Position numbers and translations under genes: made by a program
In this document: piece by piece, positions 38,593 through 46,831 of the stretch
Layout of the letters: each line of letters begins with the position of its first letter
How positions within the stretch are numbered: position 1 is the first letter of the stretch
Source: Candidatus Gastranaerophilales bacterium
GTDB taxonomy: Bacteria; Cyanobacteriota; Vampirovibrionia; Gastranaerophilales; Gastranaerophilaceae
DNA length: 64,000 nt
Direction: 5' to 3'
NCBI GenBank assembly: GCA_944323735.1
Contig: CALUTO010000004.1
Coordinates: 46,125-110,124 of the forward strand
The notes under the pieces: generated by a model
Database searches by the model: none
Seen by the model: the letters and a program-made list of their open reading frames with translations, nothing else
Told to the model about the DNA's origin: nothing

Positions 38593-38670
38593 AGATTTGT
38601 TGATTTATTAAAGTTTTTAATTAAAATGCCGATATATAATATGTAAGTTACCAACAGGGAGCATGTGCGT

Positions 38671-38814
38671 ATGGAAAACAACCGGCCGGACAATCAGCGG
38701 GATGAAGATTTAAAAAAGCTTATGGATGTGCTTGATGAATGCATTGAGCAGGTGGACAAACTTTATTATGCAATGAAGATGAAAGAAATGCTTTCATTGT
38801 CCAACAACAACTAA
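38671..38814 (+). CDS. Small 47-residue acidic helical protein
   Basis: An ORF with AGGGAG 9 nt before the ATG. It starts MENNRPDNQRDEDL and has an amphipathic helix (LMDVLDECIEQVDKLYYAM) with a single cysteine. No membrane segment. I do not recognise it. The RBS, position in an otherwise empty gap and regular helix support a real gene, though conservation would be needed to be sure. Confidence 0.5.
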   Translation: MENNRPDNQRDEDLKKLMDVLDECIEQVDKLYYAMKMKEMLSLSNNN

Positions 38815-38959
38815 TATTTTTTTATAATTTTTTAAACCGCAAACTTGAAATTTTTTATTTGATAGTTAAATGTTACGAAATATTTGTTAATATTTGTAAA
38901 GTATTAAAATCCTTGCTACACAAGGCTATTTGCTTTTTTTTGTTTTCAGGAAAGCAATT

Positions 38960-38990
38960 TTTTACACTATATTTTTTTTATTAATATACG
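38960..38990 (+). promoter_or_regulatory. Candidate promoter for the 39053 gene
   Basis: TTTACA at about 38961-38966, 18 nt, then TATACG at 38985-38990, followed by AACGAGG. The start resembles the ATATACGAG seen at 56831-56846 and on the minus strand at 53891-53876. Confidence 0.3.
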
Positions 38991-39052
38991 AACGAGGAAA
39001 TTGTCTCTTTACGTACAACCACAATTTACAAAAAGGAATAGGGGATTTAGAC

Positions 39053-40135
39053 ATGAGCTATGGAATGAATTTTGGAATGCCGTTTATGAACTTTAATATG
39101 ATGACGCCTATGAATTTTTTAGGAAATGGTAATCATATGGATAACTGGCAGTATAGCTTTTTTGCAGGCCCCGGAAAAAGTTCTGTATCTTATCCTGTTG
39201 ATACATTGAGTTTTCAAAACGACATGGCACTGAGAAGCTTTGTGGACAGTACCTATAATATGGTTCCGCAGATTCAAACATTTTACACAAATGCAATGAA
39301 AAAACTGCAGGACATTTATGCGCAATTCTACGCAGAAATGCAATCAAAAATTAAACAGGAGCCGCCGGCTGAAGAAGCACCGGAAACGCCTGAAACAGAA
39401 GATGATGCTAACATCGATCCGACACATGACGATGAAAAGGCGGAAGTTGTTGAAGAAACCGTAGTACCGGTCGAAACAGAAGAACCTGAAAAAACGGCAG
39501 AAGAGGAACCTGCAAAAACAGAAACAGTTGAAGAACCTGAGAAAACAGAAGAACCGGACAAACCGGAAGAAACTGACCCAAATACCGGCAACGACAAATC
39601 ATACAGAGGCTCTCTTGAAGACAAATCAACATTTGATGAACAAAATGAAAAACTTGCCCAAAGTTTATATAAAGCAATGCACGGCCCTGCAACAAAAGAT
39701 AAACTGTTCAATGATACACTTCAAGACATAGATGAGAAAAATGTTGTCGAAGTAATGGAAGCATATAAAGAGAATTATGCACCGTCAATGAAATCCTTCG
39801 GCTTCTTCGGAGATTCGGATTATAACCTTATTGACTCAATAGTTGATGATTTTAGCGGTAAAGAACTGGATAAACACATCAAATATATTGGAGGACTTCT
39901 CATTAATAGAGCAAAAGCTCTCACTGATAAAAAAGATGAAAATGGCAATGTTATAGAGAATCCGAAAGTACAGGAATTCAGAAAACTCATTGAAAGCTAC
40001 GTACTCGGACTGGATGATGATTCAAAAGAAGATATCGACTATAAATTTGAAGACTTCAAAGACTGGATAAGAGAACTTGAAGGAACGCAGAATAAAAGAA
40101 TAATAATGGACACAAACGCACATACAACAGCATAA
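39053..40135 (+). CDS. Pro/Glu/Thr-rich protein of unknown function
   Basis: 360 residues from the ATG at 39053, chosen because AGGGGAT precedes it; the upstream in-frame extension (41 residues) has no RBS and overlaps the likely promoter. The N-terminus is Met/Phe/Asn-rich (MSYGMNFGMPFMNFNMM), a helical region follows (about 60-100), then about 100 residues of repeats rich in E, P, T and K (for example TEEPEKTAEEEPAKTETVEE), and a globular helical C-terminal domain (about 185-360). No signal peptide or membrane segment. Function unknown. Its 5' UTR (CGAGGAA) and 3' UTR (TTCCTCG) contain complementary heptamers. Confidence 0.65.
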   Translation: MSYGMNFGMPFMNFNMMTPMNFLGNGNHMDNWQYSFFAGPGKSSVSYPVDTLSFQNDMALRSFVDSTYNMVPQIQTFYTNAMKKLQDIYAQFYAEMQSKIKQEPPAEEAPETPETEDDANIDPTHDDEKAEVVEETVVPVETEEPEKTAEEEPAKTETVEEPEKTEEPDKPEETDPNTGNDKSYRGSLEDKSTFDEQNEKLAQSLYKAMHGPATKDKLFNDTLQDIDEKNVVEVMEAYKENYAPSMKSFGFFGDSDYNLIDSIVDDFSGKELDKHIKYIGGLLINRAKALTDKKDENGNVIENPKVQEFRKLIESYVLGLDDDSKEDIDYKFEDFKDWIRELEGTQNKRIIMDTNAHTTA

Positions 40136-40190
40136 AAAAAGATTTCTAATAATTTATTCCTCGGTTTTTTTAATAGGTATGGTAGGTTTT

Positions 40191-40221
40191 GGGCGCAATT
40201 CAAAATGCGCTCTTTCTTTTT
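40191..40221 (+). terminator. Terminator of the 39053 gene
   Basis: GGGCGCA/TGCGCTC hairpin with an 8-nt loop followed by TTTCTTTTT. Confidence 0.75.
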
Positions 40222-40230
40222 GCAAAAACG

Positions 40231-40257
40231 AAAAGGGGTTCAATCTGAACCCCTTTT
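40231..40257. terminator. Terminator shared with gpmI
   Basis: Perfect 12-bp stem AAAAGGGGTTCA/TGAACCCCTTTT with a 3-nt loop; on the minus strand it lies 27 nt past the gpmI stop and is followed by T-rich sequence. Confidence 0.85.
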
Positions 40258-40283
40258 CCAAAAACAATTTTTATTAATTGCTT

Positions 40284-41810
40284 TTATTTTTCTATTAACG
40301 ATACCCCTGTCATTTCTGCAGGTTTATCAATACCGAGAATATCCAGTACAGTCGGAGCAACGTCACACAGCGCACCCGAAGATTTTAACGCTCTTACCTC
40401 TTTGTCGTTAATAACAAGGAAGGGAACAGGGTTTGTTGTATGAGCAGTGAAAGGTTTGTGTGTAACAGGATCCTCCATGCATTCCGCATTTCCGTGATCT
40501 GCGGTCAAAAGCATTACTACTCCGTTTTCTTTAGCTTTTTCTGCAATTTTACCGACACATTTATCAACAGTTTCAATAGCTTTTACGGCTGCCTCAAAAA
40601 CTCCTGTGTGTCCGACCATATCAGGATTTGCGAAATTTACGAGGATAAATCCGTATTCAGGATTATCAAGTGCTTTAAGAACATTTTCACATACCTCAAC
40701 AGCACTCATTTCAGGCTGCAAATCGTAGGTAGCCACCTTTGGAGAAGCAACAAGCACTCTTGTTTCGAGCTTGTTAGGTTCTTCAACACCGCCGTTAAAG
40801 AAAAATGTAACATGAGCATATTTTTCTGTTTCAGCAGTTCTGAACTGTTTAATTCCATGTTTGTCCAGAACATCTCCGAGGATATTTGTAAGAGTTTCGG
40901 GCTTAAACGCTACAGGCAGAGGGAATGTCTCGTCATACTGCGTAAAGCATACATAGAATAAATTTTTTCTTACAGCTTTTCTTTGAAAACCGTCAAATTT
41001 TTCAAAAGTCATTGCCCGTGTTATTTCACGTGCTCTGTCCGGTCTGAAATTAAAGAAAATTATCGCATCATTATCGTGTATTCTCGTTTCCTCACCGCCA
41101 ATAACTGTAGGAACAACGAATTCATCAGTCACACCTGCATCGTAGGACGCTTTTATTGCCTCTGCCGATGAAGCAGCCCTGTTTCCTTCACCGAGCAGCA
41201 GCGCATTGTAAGCTTTTTCTACTCTGTCCCAGCGGTTGTCTCTGTCCATTGCATAGTATCTGCCCGAAATTGTGGCAACCGGAGGAAGATTATATTTTTT
41301 CAACTCATCTTCAACCTGAGCAAGAAATCCGGCTGCACTCTGCGGCGGAGTATCTCTACCATCCAGAAAAGCATGCACGTATACTTTTTTCAGTCCGCTA
41401 TCAGCAGCGAGTTTAATCAATGCAAAAATGTGATTTAATGAGCTGTGCACCCCGCCCGTACTCACAAGACCGTATAAATGCAAAGCTGAATCATACTTTT
41501 TCACATGATTTATTGCATTTAAAAACTCTTCATTTTTGAAGAAGGTTCCTTCTTTAATCGATTTATTAATTCTGGTCAATTCCTGATAAACTATGCGGCC
41601 TGCACCAAGGTTCAAATGACCGACCTCGGAGTTGCCCATTTGACCTTCAGGAAGTCCCACATGCTCGCCGTCGGCAAAAATCTGTGTATATTTTTCTTCT
41701 TTTTTCAATCTGTCAAAATTCGGAGTTGCAGCTGTTTTTGTAGCATCAGCAATGCTGTCCTTGCTGATACCCCAACCGTCCATTATACATAATAATACTC
41801 TGTTTTTCAT
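40284..41810 (-). CDS. gpmI: 2,3-bisphosphoglycerate-independent phosphoglycerate mutase
   Basis: 508 residues of the alkaline-phosphatase superfamily. CIMDGWG at the N-terminus provides the metal aspartate, Ser61 (GQMGNSEVGH) is the phospho-acceptor, DGRDTPP and RYYAMDRDNRWDR match the mutase insertion domain, and FANPDMVGHTG and TADHGNAE give the second metal site. It interconverts 3- and 2-phosphoglycerate in glycolysis and needs manganese or similar metal. GGGGAG precedes the ATG. The efflux outer-membrane gene lies 90 nt upstream on the same strand. Confidence 0.97.
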   Translation of the reverse strand: MKNRVLLCIMDGWGISKDSIADATKTAATPNFDRLKKEEKYTQIFADGEHVGLPEGQMGNSEVGHLNLGAGRIVYQELTRINKSIKEGTFFKNEEFLNAINHVKKYDSALHLYGLVSTGGVHSSLNHIFALIKLAADSGLKKVYVHAFLDGRDTPPQSAAGFLAQVEDELKKYNLPPVATISGRYYAMDRDNRWDRVEKAYNALLLGEGNRAASSAEAIKASYDAGVTDEFVVPTVIGGEETRIHDNDAIIFFNFRPDRAREITRAMTFEKFDGFQRKAVRKNLFYVCFTQYDETFPLPVAFKPETLTNILGDVLDKHGIKQFRTAETEKYAHVTFFFNGGVEEPNKLETRVLVASPKVATYDLQPEMSAVEVCENVLKALDNPEYGFILVNFANPDMVGHTGVFEAAVKAIETVDKCVGKIAEKAKENGVVMLLTADHGNAECMEDPVTHKPFTAHTTNPVPFLVINDKEVRALKSSGALCDVAPTVLDILGIDKPAEMTGVSLIEK

Positions 41811-41900
41811 ATTTTCTCCCCTTTTTATTATCTTTTATTTAATTATCTACGCTGAATAAAAAAGTTAAACACCTTATATACAACTTACATGTATACAGGA

Positions 41901-43274
41901 TTACAGGTCTTTTATTTTATACAAATCTTTGCCGCCTACAGCCTTGTAAACATTTATCGAAGAAATAAGAAGATTTATTTTTCCGCTGACCACTTCTTTT
42001 TCAGTCATAAGTTTTGCCTGCGTACCATAAAGCACTTCAAGGTTTGAAGAAGCACCGATTTCTGATTTTCTGGTCAATAAATCAAACATTTCATTTTGAT
42101 ATTTCAGCCTGTCAACCTCCTCAGCATAAGATTTTGCAGCAGCATGCGCCATGCTGAGACTGTCGTTCACCTCCTGAAAGGAAGTCAGAATTGCTTTCTG
42201 ATAAGCCTGTAATGCTTCATCATATTCTAATTTTTTCAGCTTTAAAACAGCGAATTTTCTTCCGCCCGTGAACAAATCGAACTGAGGCAAGATACCTGCT
42301 GCAGCCATCTGTGCCGGTGAACTGAAAAGGTTGCTGAACTGATATGCATTAAACCCGAGCTGTCCGAAAATAACAAACTTCGGCAGGAATTCACGGCGTG
42401 CGACTTTTACATTATACCCCGCACGCTTAATGTTTGCTTCTGCTCTTTGATAATCAGGACGGTTTTCTATTACTCCTGATTCAAAACTTTCAGGCAGCCC
42501 TGCAGGTATACTGACTGATTCATAATCACTTCGTTTTACCTCTTCATTTGCACCCATTGCAAGATATGCTCTCATCTGGTTAATTAAAAGAGACTGCCTG
42601 TCCACGAGTGTATTAAATTCTTCTTTCAAATAAGTCAGTGCTTTTCTTTCATTAAGCAAATCTGTTTTTGAACACAGACCGTTTTTATACTTTATTTCAG
42701 TTTTATTAACAATTTTTTCCTGTATATCAACAATCTGTTTTTGTAATTCAAGCATCTTATCAATTCTTATTAAATTAAAATAATCAGCGGCAAAGGCAGA
42801 TGTGAGCATAATATAGCTGGCACGTTCATCCTGTCTGACCATCTCCAGATGTTTTTCTGCACTTTTTGTTCTAAATCTGTTTGTTCCCCAGATATCTATT
42901 TCATAAGTCATGGTAAGTGGCAGCTGCAGTTCGCTCTGTTTAAAACTCGGTATTGTCATCTGCCCGAAATAGAGGTCGCTTGACTTAAAATTCCTGTTAA
43001 GCTGACCGTCAAAACTCAACTGCGGAAGCTCATTTGCAAATGATATTTTGACAATCTTTTCGCCCTCCCGAACCTTTAGAGCAGCAATTTTTAAATCGGG
43101 ATTTTTTTCATAAAGTCTGCTTTGATATTCAGTTAGCACGGGGTCGTTATACCTTTCCCACCAGCTGAGGTTAATGTAGTGTATTTCCTGTTCCGGCTGA
43201 GTCTCTTTCTTTTTTGCAATAGCCGACGGACTCAATATCACCAGAATAATAAATCCGATAATAATCTTTTTCAT
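41901..43274 (-). CDS. NodT/TolC-family outer-membrane efflux factor
   Basis: 457 residues, signal peptide with cleavage near AIA and no lipobox cysteine. Two TolC-type repeats are clear: WWERYNDPVLTEYQSRL with DLKIAALKVREGEK early on, and RPDYQRAEANIKRAGYNVKVARREFLPKF in the second half. The sequence YEIDIWGTNRFRTKSAE is typical of the NodT branch. The trimer would form the outer-membrane channel of the pump encoded divergently at 43959-46601. A MarR-type operator (43374-43401) lies in the promoter region; TTGTAT-16-TATCAT on the minus strand overlaps it, so it is probably repressed together with the pump genes. Confidence 0.92.
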   Translation of the reverse strand: MKKIIIGFIILVILSPSAIAKKKETQPEQEIHYINLSWWERYNDPVLTEYQSRLYEKNPDLKIAALKVREGEKIVKISFANELPQLSFDGQLNRNFKSSDLYFGQMTIPSFKQSELQLPLTMTYEIDIWGTNRFRTKSAEKHLEMVRQDERASYIMLTSAFAADYFNLIRIDKMLELQKQIVDIQEKIVNKTEIKYKNGLCSKTDLLNERKALTYLKEEFNTLVDRQSLLINQMRAYLAMGANEEVKRSDYESVSIPAGLPESFESGVIENRPDYQRAEANIKRAGYNVKVARREFLPKFVIFGQLGFNAYQFSNLFSSPAQMAAAGILPQFDLFTGGRKFAVLKLKKLEYDEALQAYQKAILTSFQEVNDSLSMAHAAAKSYAEEVDRLKYQNEMFDLLTRKSEIGASSNLEVLYGTQAKLMTEKEVVSGKINLLISSINVYKAVGGKDLYKIKDL

Positions 43275-43373
43275 AATGTTTCGTCCCGATGTTTGTCTAG
43301 TGTCTGTTTTACTGCGGCTGTAATCAAACCTTTAAATAAAAATTAATTTAAAAAGTTTTTGTTGCCTTTTTTG

Positions 43374-43401
43374 TTTTTGTGTTATTATGATAACACAAAA
43401 A
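43374..43401. promoter_or_regulatory. MarR-type operator in the divergent promoter region
   Basis: Perfect 12-bp inverted repeat TTTTTGTGTTAT/ATAACACAAAAA around TATG. It overlaps a plus-strand TTGCCT-18-TATGAT promoter toward marR and a minus-strand TTGTAT-16-TATCAT promoter toward the outer-membrane factor. The core TGTTATcataATAACA recurs twice at 46705-46743. Confidence 0.7.
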
Positions 43402-43447
43402 GATTTTAATACAAGAAAAATAAAAAATTATTTTAATGGTTGGAGGT

Positions 43448-43469
43448 GCAAACCTCTAAAAAGGTTTGC
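43448..43469 (+). promoter_or_regulatory. Leader hairpin before marR
   Basis: GCAAACCT/AGGTTTGC with a 6-nt loop, ending 18 nt before the marR ATG. No U tract, so it may affect translation or stability and not termination. Confidence 0.4.
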
Positions 43470-43487
43470 AGGAAAGACCGGAACACT

Positions 43488-43943
43488 ATGCCGAAAAATT
43501 TCTTAAACAAAAGAGTCTTATTTAACCTCATGGTTGCAGGACTTTTATCTAAAGTCGCAACCTTAAGGCTCTTTGCGCAAAAAAAATTCGTAATCACGCC
43601 GGAGCAGTATTACATACTCTCGCTTCTCGTCTCATCGGGCCCCCTCTATCAGCGGCAAATATGCGAACAAAGCTACAAGGACCGGCCGAACATGACCAGA
43701 CTAATAAATATACTTGAAAAACAAGGACTGGTGAAAAGAGTTCCGGACATAAACAAACGTAAAGTATATAAAATATTTATGACAGAAAAAGGACAGGAAG
43801 TGTACTCTAATATAAAACCATACATGCTGTCTTTACGGGATGAAGCAGTAAAAGATATATCGATTGAGGACATAGAAACATGCATAAAAGTCCTTGATAA
43901 GATGAAAGACAATCTGCAATCTCATGCAAAACTACAAATCTAG
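43488..43943 (+). CDS. MarR-family transcriptional repressor of the efflux locus
   Basis: About 151 residues from the ATG at 43488 (AGGAAAG upstream); an upstream TTG would add 16 residues and cover the leader hairpin. Winged-helix features: ITPEQYYILSLL, QRQICEQSYKDRPNMTRLIN (recognition helix) and GLVKRVPDINKRKVYKIFMT (wing). First gene of an operon with the EmrA- and EmrB-like genes (15 and 9 nt gaps). It very probably binds the 12-bp palindrome at 43374 and thus controls itself, the pump and the divergent outer-membrane factor. The inducer is unknown. Confidence 0.9.
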   Translation: MPKNFLNKRVLFNLMVAGLLSKVATLRLFAQKKFVITPEQYYILSLLVSSGPLYQRQICEQSYKDRPNMTRLINILEKQGLVKRVPDINKRKVYKIFMTEKGQEVYSNIKPYMLSLRDEAVKDISIEDIETCIKVLDKMKDNLQSHAKLQI

Positions 43944-43958
43944 CAACGGGAGAAAATT

Positions 43959-45047
43959 ATGAACACTAACGAAACAGAAAAAAATACAGACGAATTAAAA
44001 AACATAACCAAAAATGAGGATGATACCAGACCGAGTTATATGAAAAAAAGAGTAATTGTGCCAACAATATCGGCAATTGTTTTTGTCATACTCGGTATCT
44101 ATTTTGCAATCCATTCCATACACTTTCAGTCTACAGACGATGCATTTGTGGAAGGACACATAATATCAATTGCACCGAGGGTATCCGGTCAGGTCAAAGA
44201 ACTGCTCATAACAGATAACCAGCCGGTCAAAAAAGGAGAGCTTCTGCTTGTTATTGACCCGAATGACTATGAAGCCGTCTTAAAACAAAAAGAAGCCCGT
44301 CTTGAAGAAGCAAAAGCATCTTTAAATATTTCAGACACACAGATTAATCAGGCCGAATCGAACTTAAGCCAGACTTCGCAGGACATACACGCAACACGCT
44401 CAAAACTTGATTTTGCACAAAAGGACTACAAAAGATATTCTGAAATGTATAAAGAGGGCATTTCCTCAAAACAGGAATATGACTCCAGCAAAACAGCATT
44501 GACTGTTGCAAAATCAAACCACAAAGCAGCAATGGACAGAGAAAGTGCTGCTCATTCTGCACTGCAATCCGCAAAAGCAAAAAAAGATGCAACCGCAGCT
44601 GAAATAAAAAGACTCGAAGCAGAAGTCGAAGAAGCAAAACTCAATCTCTCTTATACAAAAATCTATGCGCCCGAGGACGGAAATGTTACCTCCAGAACTG
44701 TTGAACAGGGAAATTATGTCCAGATAGCACAGCCGCTTTTTGCAATAGTACCACAGAACGTCTGGGTAGTTGCAAACTTTAAAGAAACACAGGTAGCAAA
44801 TATGAAAAAAGGCCAGCCGGTAACAATAAAAGTAGACACTTACAAAGGCAAAAAATTCAAAGGGAAAGTAGACAGCATACAAAGAGCAACAGGGGCAAAA
44901 TCCAGCCTTTTCCCGCCTGAGAATGCCGTCGGCAGCTACGTAAAAATTGTACAGCGTGTACCGGTAAAAATTCTGTTCACGGAGGATATTACAAACTATA
45001 ACATTGTACCGGGCATGTCGGTTGTTCCGGAGGTCAAAGTAAAATAA
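43959..45047 (+). CDS. emrA: EmrA/HlyD-type membrane fusion protein
   Basis: 362 residues: cytoplasmic N-terminus, one membrane helix (about 32-52), then DDAFVEGHIISIAPRVSGQV (lipoyl half), a long coiled-coil hairpin (about 105-225), the second lipoyl half LSYTKIYAPEDGNVTSRTVE and a beta-barrel domain. Links the inner-membrane transporter to the outer-membrane channel in a tripartite drug pump. GGGAG precedes the ATG. Co-transcribed with marR and emrB. Confidence 0.93.
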   Translation: MNTNETEKNTDELKNITKNEDDTRPSYMKKRVIVPTISAIVFVILGIYFAIHSIHFQSTDDAFVEGHIISIAPRVSGQVKELLITDNQPVKKGELLLVIDPNDYEAVLKQKEARLEEAKASLNISDTQINQAESNLSQTSQDIHATRSKLDFAQKDYKRYSEMYKEGISSKQEYDSSKTALTVAKSNHKAAMDRESAAHSALQSAKAKKDATAAEIKRLEAEVEEAKLNLSYTKIYAPEDGNVTSRTVEQGNYVQIAQPLFAIVPQNVWVVANFKETQVANMKKGQPVTIKVDTYKGKKFKGKVDSIQRATGAKSSLFPPENAVGSYVKIVQRVPVKILFTEDITNYNIVPGMSVVPEVKVK

Positions 45048-45056
45048 GAGGTTGAA

Positions 45057-46601
45057 ATGTCTGTAAATTCCGTAACAGTAAAACCCAAAGAAACACCTCT
45101 GTGGCTTATTGCTTTTACAATACTGCTGCCGACGTCTTTTGCAATGCTTGCGACATCTGCAACGAATGTTGCAATCCCGCACATAGCCGGTTTTTTCGGC
45201 TCAACGCTCGATGAAGCAAACTGGGTCATTACAAGTTACATGATTGCCAATGCGATTTTAATTCCGTTGACAGGCTGGCTGGAAAACCTTCTCGGAAGAA
45301 ATAAGTTTTTAAAACTATTTATCGCACTTTTCACCTTCGGCTCAATAATCTGTGCATTCGCACACAGTTTGAATATGATGGTGCTGGGAAGGCTTGTGCA
45401 GGGTATCGGAGGCGGGCCTATGATGCCAATATCGCAGGCCATTTTGATTGCAGCATTTCCTTTTGAAAAAAGAGGACAGGCAATGGCACTTTTTGCGTTT
45501 GCAGTTATGGTTTTTTCAATTATGGGGCCGACTTTCGGAGGATATATCGTTGACAACCTTTCATGGCAGTGGATTTACCTTGTTAATATTCCGGTCGGAA
45601 TTTTTTCAATAATACTAATACACTGCAACGTTAAGGATCAGGAGAACAGAGTTATACCTAAAAAAGTCGATATAGTAGGACTCATCTCTCTGACTATCTG
45701 GCTTTTAACAATGCAGGTGGTACTCGACAAAGGACAGCAGTATGACTGGTTCGGAACTCCGTGGGTTTGCATATTAACCGCTATATCGGTATTTTCGTTT
45801 ATCTTCTTTATTGTATGGGAGCTGGAATGCGACAGTGAAACAGCAGTCGTTAACCTGCGTGTGTTTAAAGATAAAAACTTTTTTATCGGCACTGTGCTCG
45901 GTTCATCGGTAAACATGATTATTTACGTAACAATAGTACTTCTGCCGCAATTTTTACAGCGTATGATGGGATATACGGCAACCCTCGGCGGCATGTCACT
46001 GGCACCACGTGTACTGTCGTGCATAGTCATGCTTGTGCTTATAGGACCGATGGTAGAGAAAATAGATAACAGAATACTCGTTTCTACCGGCTTCTTATTT
46101 CTTGCTATTTCAACAATAATGTACGCTAACCTCAATCTGTCCATCTCTTTTGGTTATGTCATCATCCCGAACATACTTATGGGAATAGGAGTAATCATGA
46201 CATTCATTCCGATTTCGGGACTGGTGCTTGCGACACTTCCGAAAAGCGAACTATCAAATGGTGCAGGGCTTCACAGTCTGGCAAAATGCGTTACTACCGC
46301 ATTTGTAATCTCTCTTTCTTCAACTCTGGTAGCGAGACTTTCTCAGGTACACCAGACATACCTTGTAGAAAATGTCTCTCCGTTTAATCCTATATTCCAG
46401 CAGCGTGTCTCAGCACTTGCACATAAATTCATGTCAGGATACTCTGTCTTTGCAAACCACAAAGCTCAGGCAATGATGTATCTCAGCCTTCAGGAGCAAT
46501 CAAGACTTATGGCATACGTAGATGTTTTTGAAATATTTGCGCTCATAGCTTTCTTCCTCATACCATGGGCTTTTTTCCTCAAAATAAAAAAACATAACTA
46601 A
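45057..46601 (+). CDS. emrB: EmrB/QacA (DHA2) drug:proton antiporter
   Basis: 514 residues with about 14 membrane helices, as in the DHA2 family of the major facilitator superfamily. The motif LGRLVQGIGGGPMMPI is the family motif C-like region, and NLLGRNKFLK resembles motif A. The protein exports hydrophobic compounds using the proton gradient, working with EmrA and the NodT-like channel. AGAGGTT precedes the ATG. Last gene of the marR operon. The substrate cannot be predicted. Confidence 0.93.
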   Translation: MSVNSVTVKPKETPLWLIAFTILLPTSFAMLATSATNVAIPHIAGFFGSTLDEANWVITSYMIANAILIPLTGWLENLLGRNKFLKLFIALFTFGSIICAFAHSLNMMVLGRLVQGIGGGPMMPISQAILIAAFPFEKRGQAMALFAFAVMVFSIMGPTFGGYIVDNLSWQWIYLVNIPVGIFSIILIHCNVKDQENRVIPKKVDIVGLISLTIWLLTMQVVLDKGQQYDWFGTPWVCILTAISVFSFIFFIVWELECDSETAVVNLRVFKDKNFFIGTVLGSSVNMIIYVTIVLLPQFLQRMMGYTATLGGMSLAPRVLSCIVMLVLIGPMVEKIDNRILVSTGFLFLAISTIMYANLNLSISFGYVIIPNILMGIGVIMTFIPISGLVLATLPKSELSNGAGLHSLAKCVTTAFVISLSSTLVARLSQVHQTYLVENVSPFNPIFQQRVSALAHKFMSGYSVFANHKAQAMMYLSLQEQSRLMAYVDVFEIFALIAFFLIPWAFFLKIKKHN

Positions 46602-46630
46602 AAAAACGGCTGCGATTACATGCAGCCGTT
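46601..46630 (-). terminator. Minus-strand terminator at the end of the efflux operon
   Basis: AACGGCTGC/GCAGCCGTT around an 8-nt loop. The U tract lies on the minus strand, so it ends minus-strand transcripts (queA read-through or the candidate RNA from 46709). As a plus-strand hairpin it lacks a U tract. Confidence 0.7.
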
Positions 46631-46709
46631 GTCCTGGATTGTGTATGATGAGGGAGTGATTTGGAATAAAGAGTTTATTAATTAAGTTTTTCGATTAACA
46701 ATATATTAT
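46601..46709 (-). ncRNA. Candidate MarR-regulated small RNA (about 110 nt)
   Basis: A minus-strand promoter (TTGTTA-17-TATTAT, 46744-46716) would start a transcript near 46709 that ends at the terminator 46630-46601. It has no ORF. It contains an apparently unstructured C-rich stretch ATCACTCCCTC (46660-46650), which resembles seeds of small RNAs that bind Shine-Dalgarno regions. Two MarR-type operators cover the promoter. Confidence 0.35.
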
Positions 46710-46743
46710 GTTATCATAATAACATAATGTTATCATAATAACA
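46705..46743. promoter_or_regulatory. Two tandem MarR-type operators
   Basis: ATTATGTTATcataATAACATAAT (two 10-bp arms, 46705-46728) and TGTTATcataATAACA (46728-46743), centres 19 bp apart, about two helical turns. Same core as the operator before marR. Confidence 0.6.
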
Positions 46744-46744
46744 A
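46716..46744 (-). promoter_or_regulatory. Minus-strand promoter under the tandem operators
   Basis: On the minus strand TTGTTA (46744-46739), 17-nt spacer, TATTAT (46721-46716). Both boxes lie inside or at the edge of operators. Confidence 0.45.
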
Positions 46745-46831
46745 GTATTAACAAAAATTTAATTTCTCACAGCAAAAACAATACAGGAAACAAAGACACC
46801 TGCAAGCAGAATTTTTTGTTTGTATACAATA

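Noticed and set aside
39401..39600. CRISPR-like or tandem DNA repeat
   Set aside because: The repetition is of codons for Glu, Pro, Thr and Lys in a coding region, with irregular units and no spacers.
39328..39711. Ser/Val-rich minus-strand ORF
   Set aside because: Mirror of the Glu/Pro/Thr-rich repeat in the plus-strand 39053 gene.
44514..45182. 222-codon minus-strand ORF over emrA and emrB
   Set aside because: Cys/Phe/Tyr-rich antisense translation spanning two real genes; no RBS.
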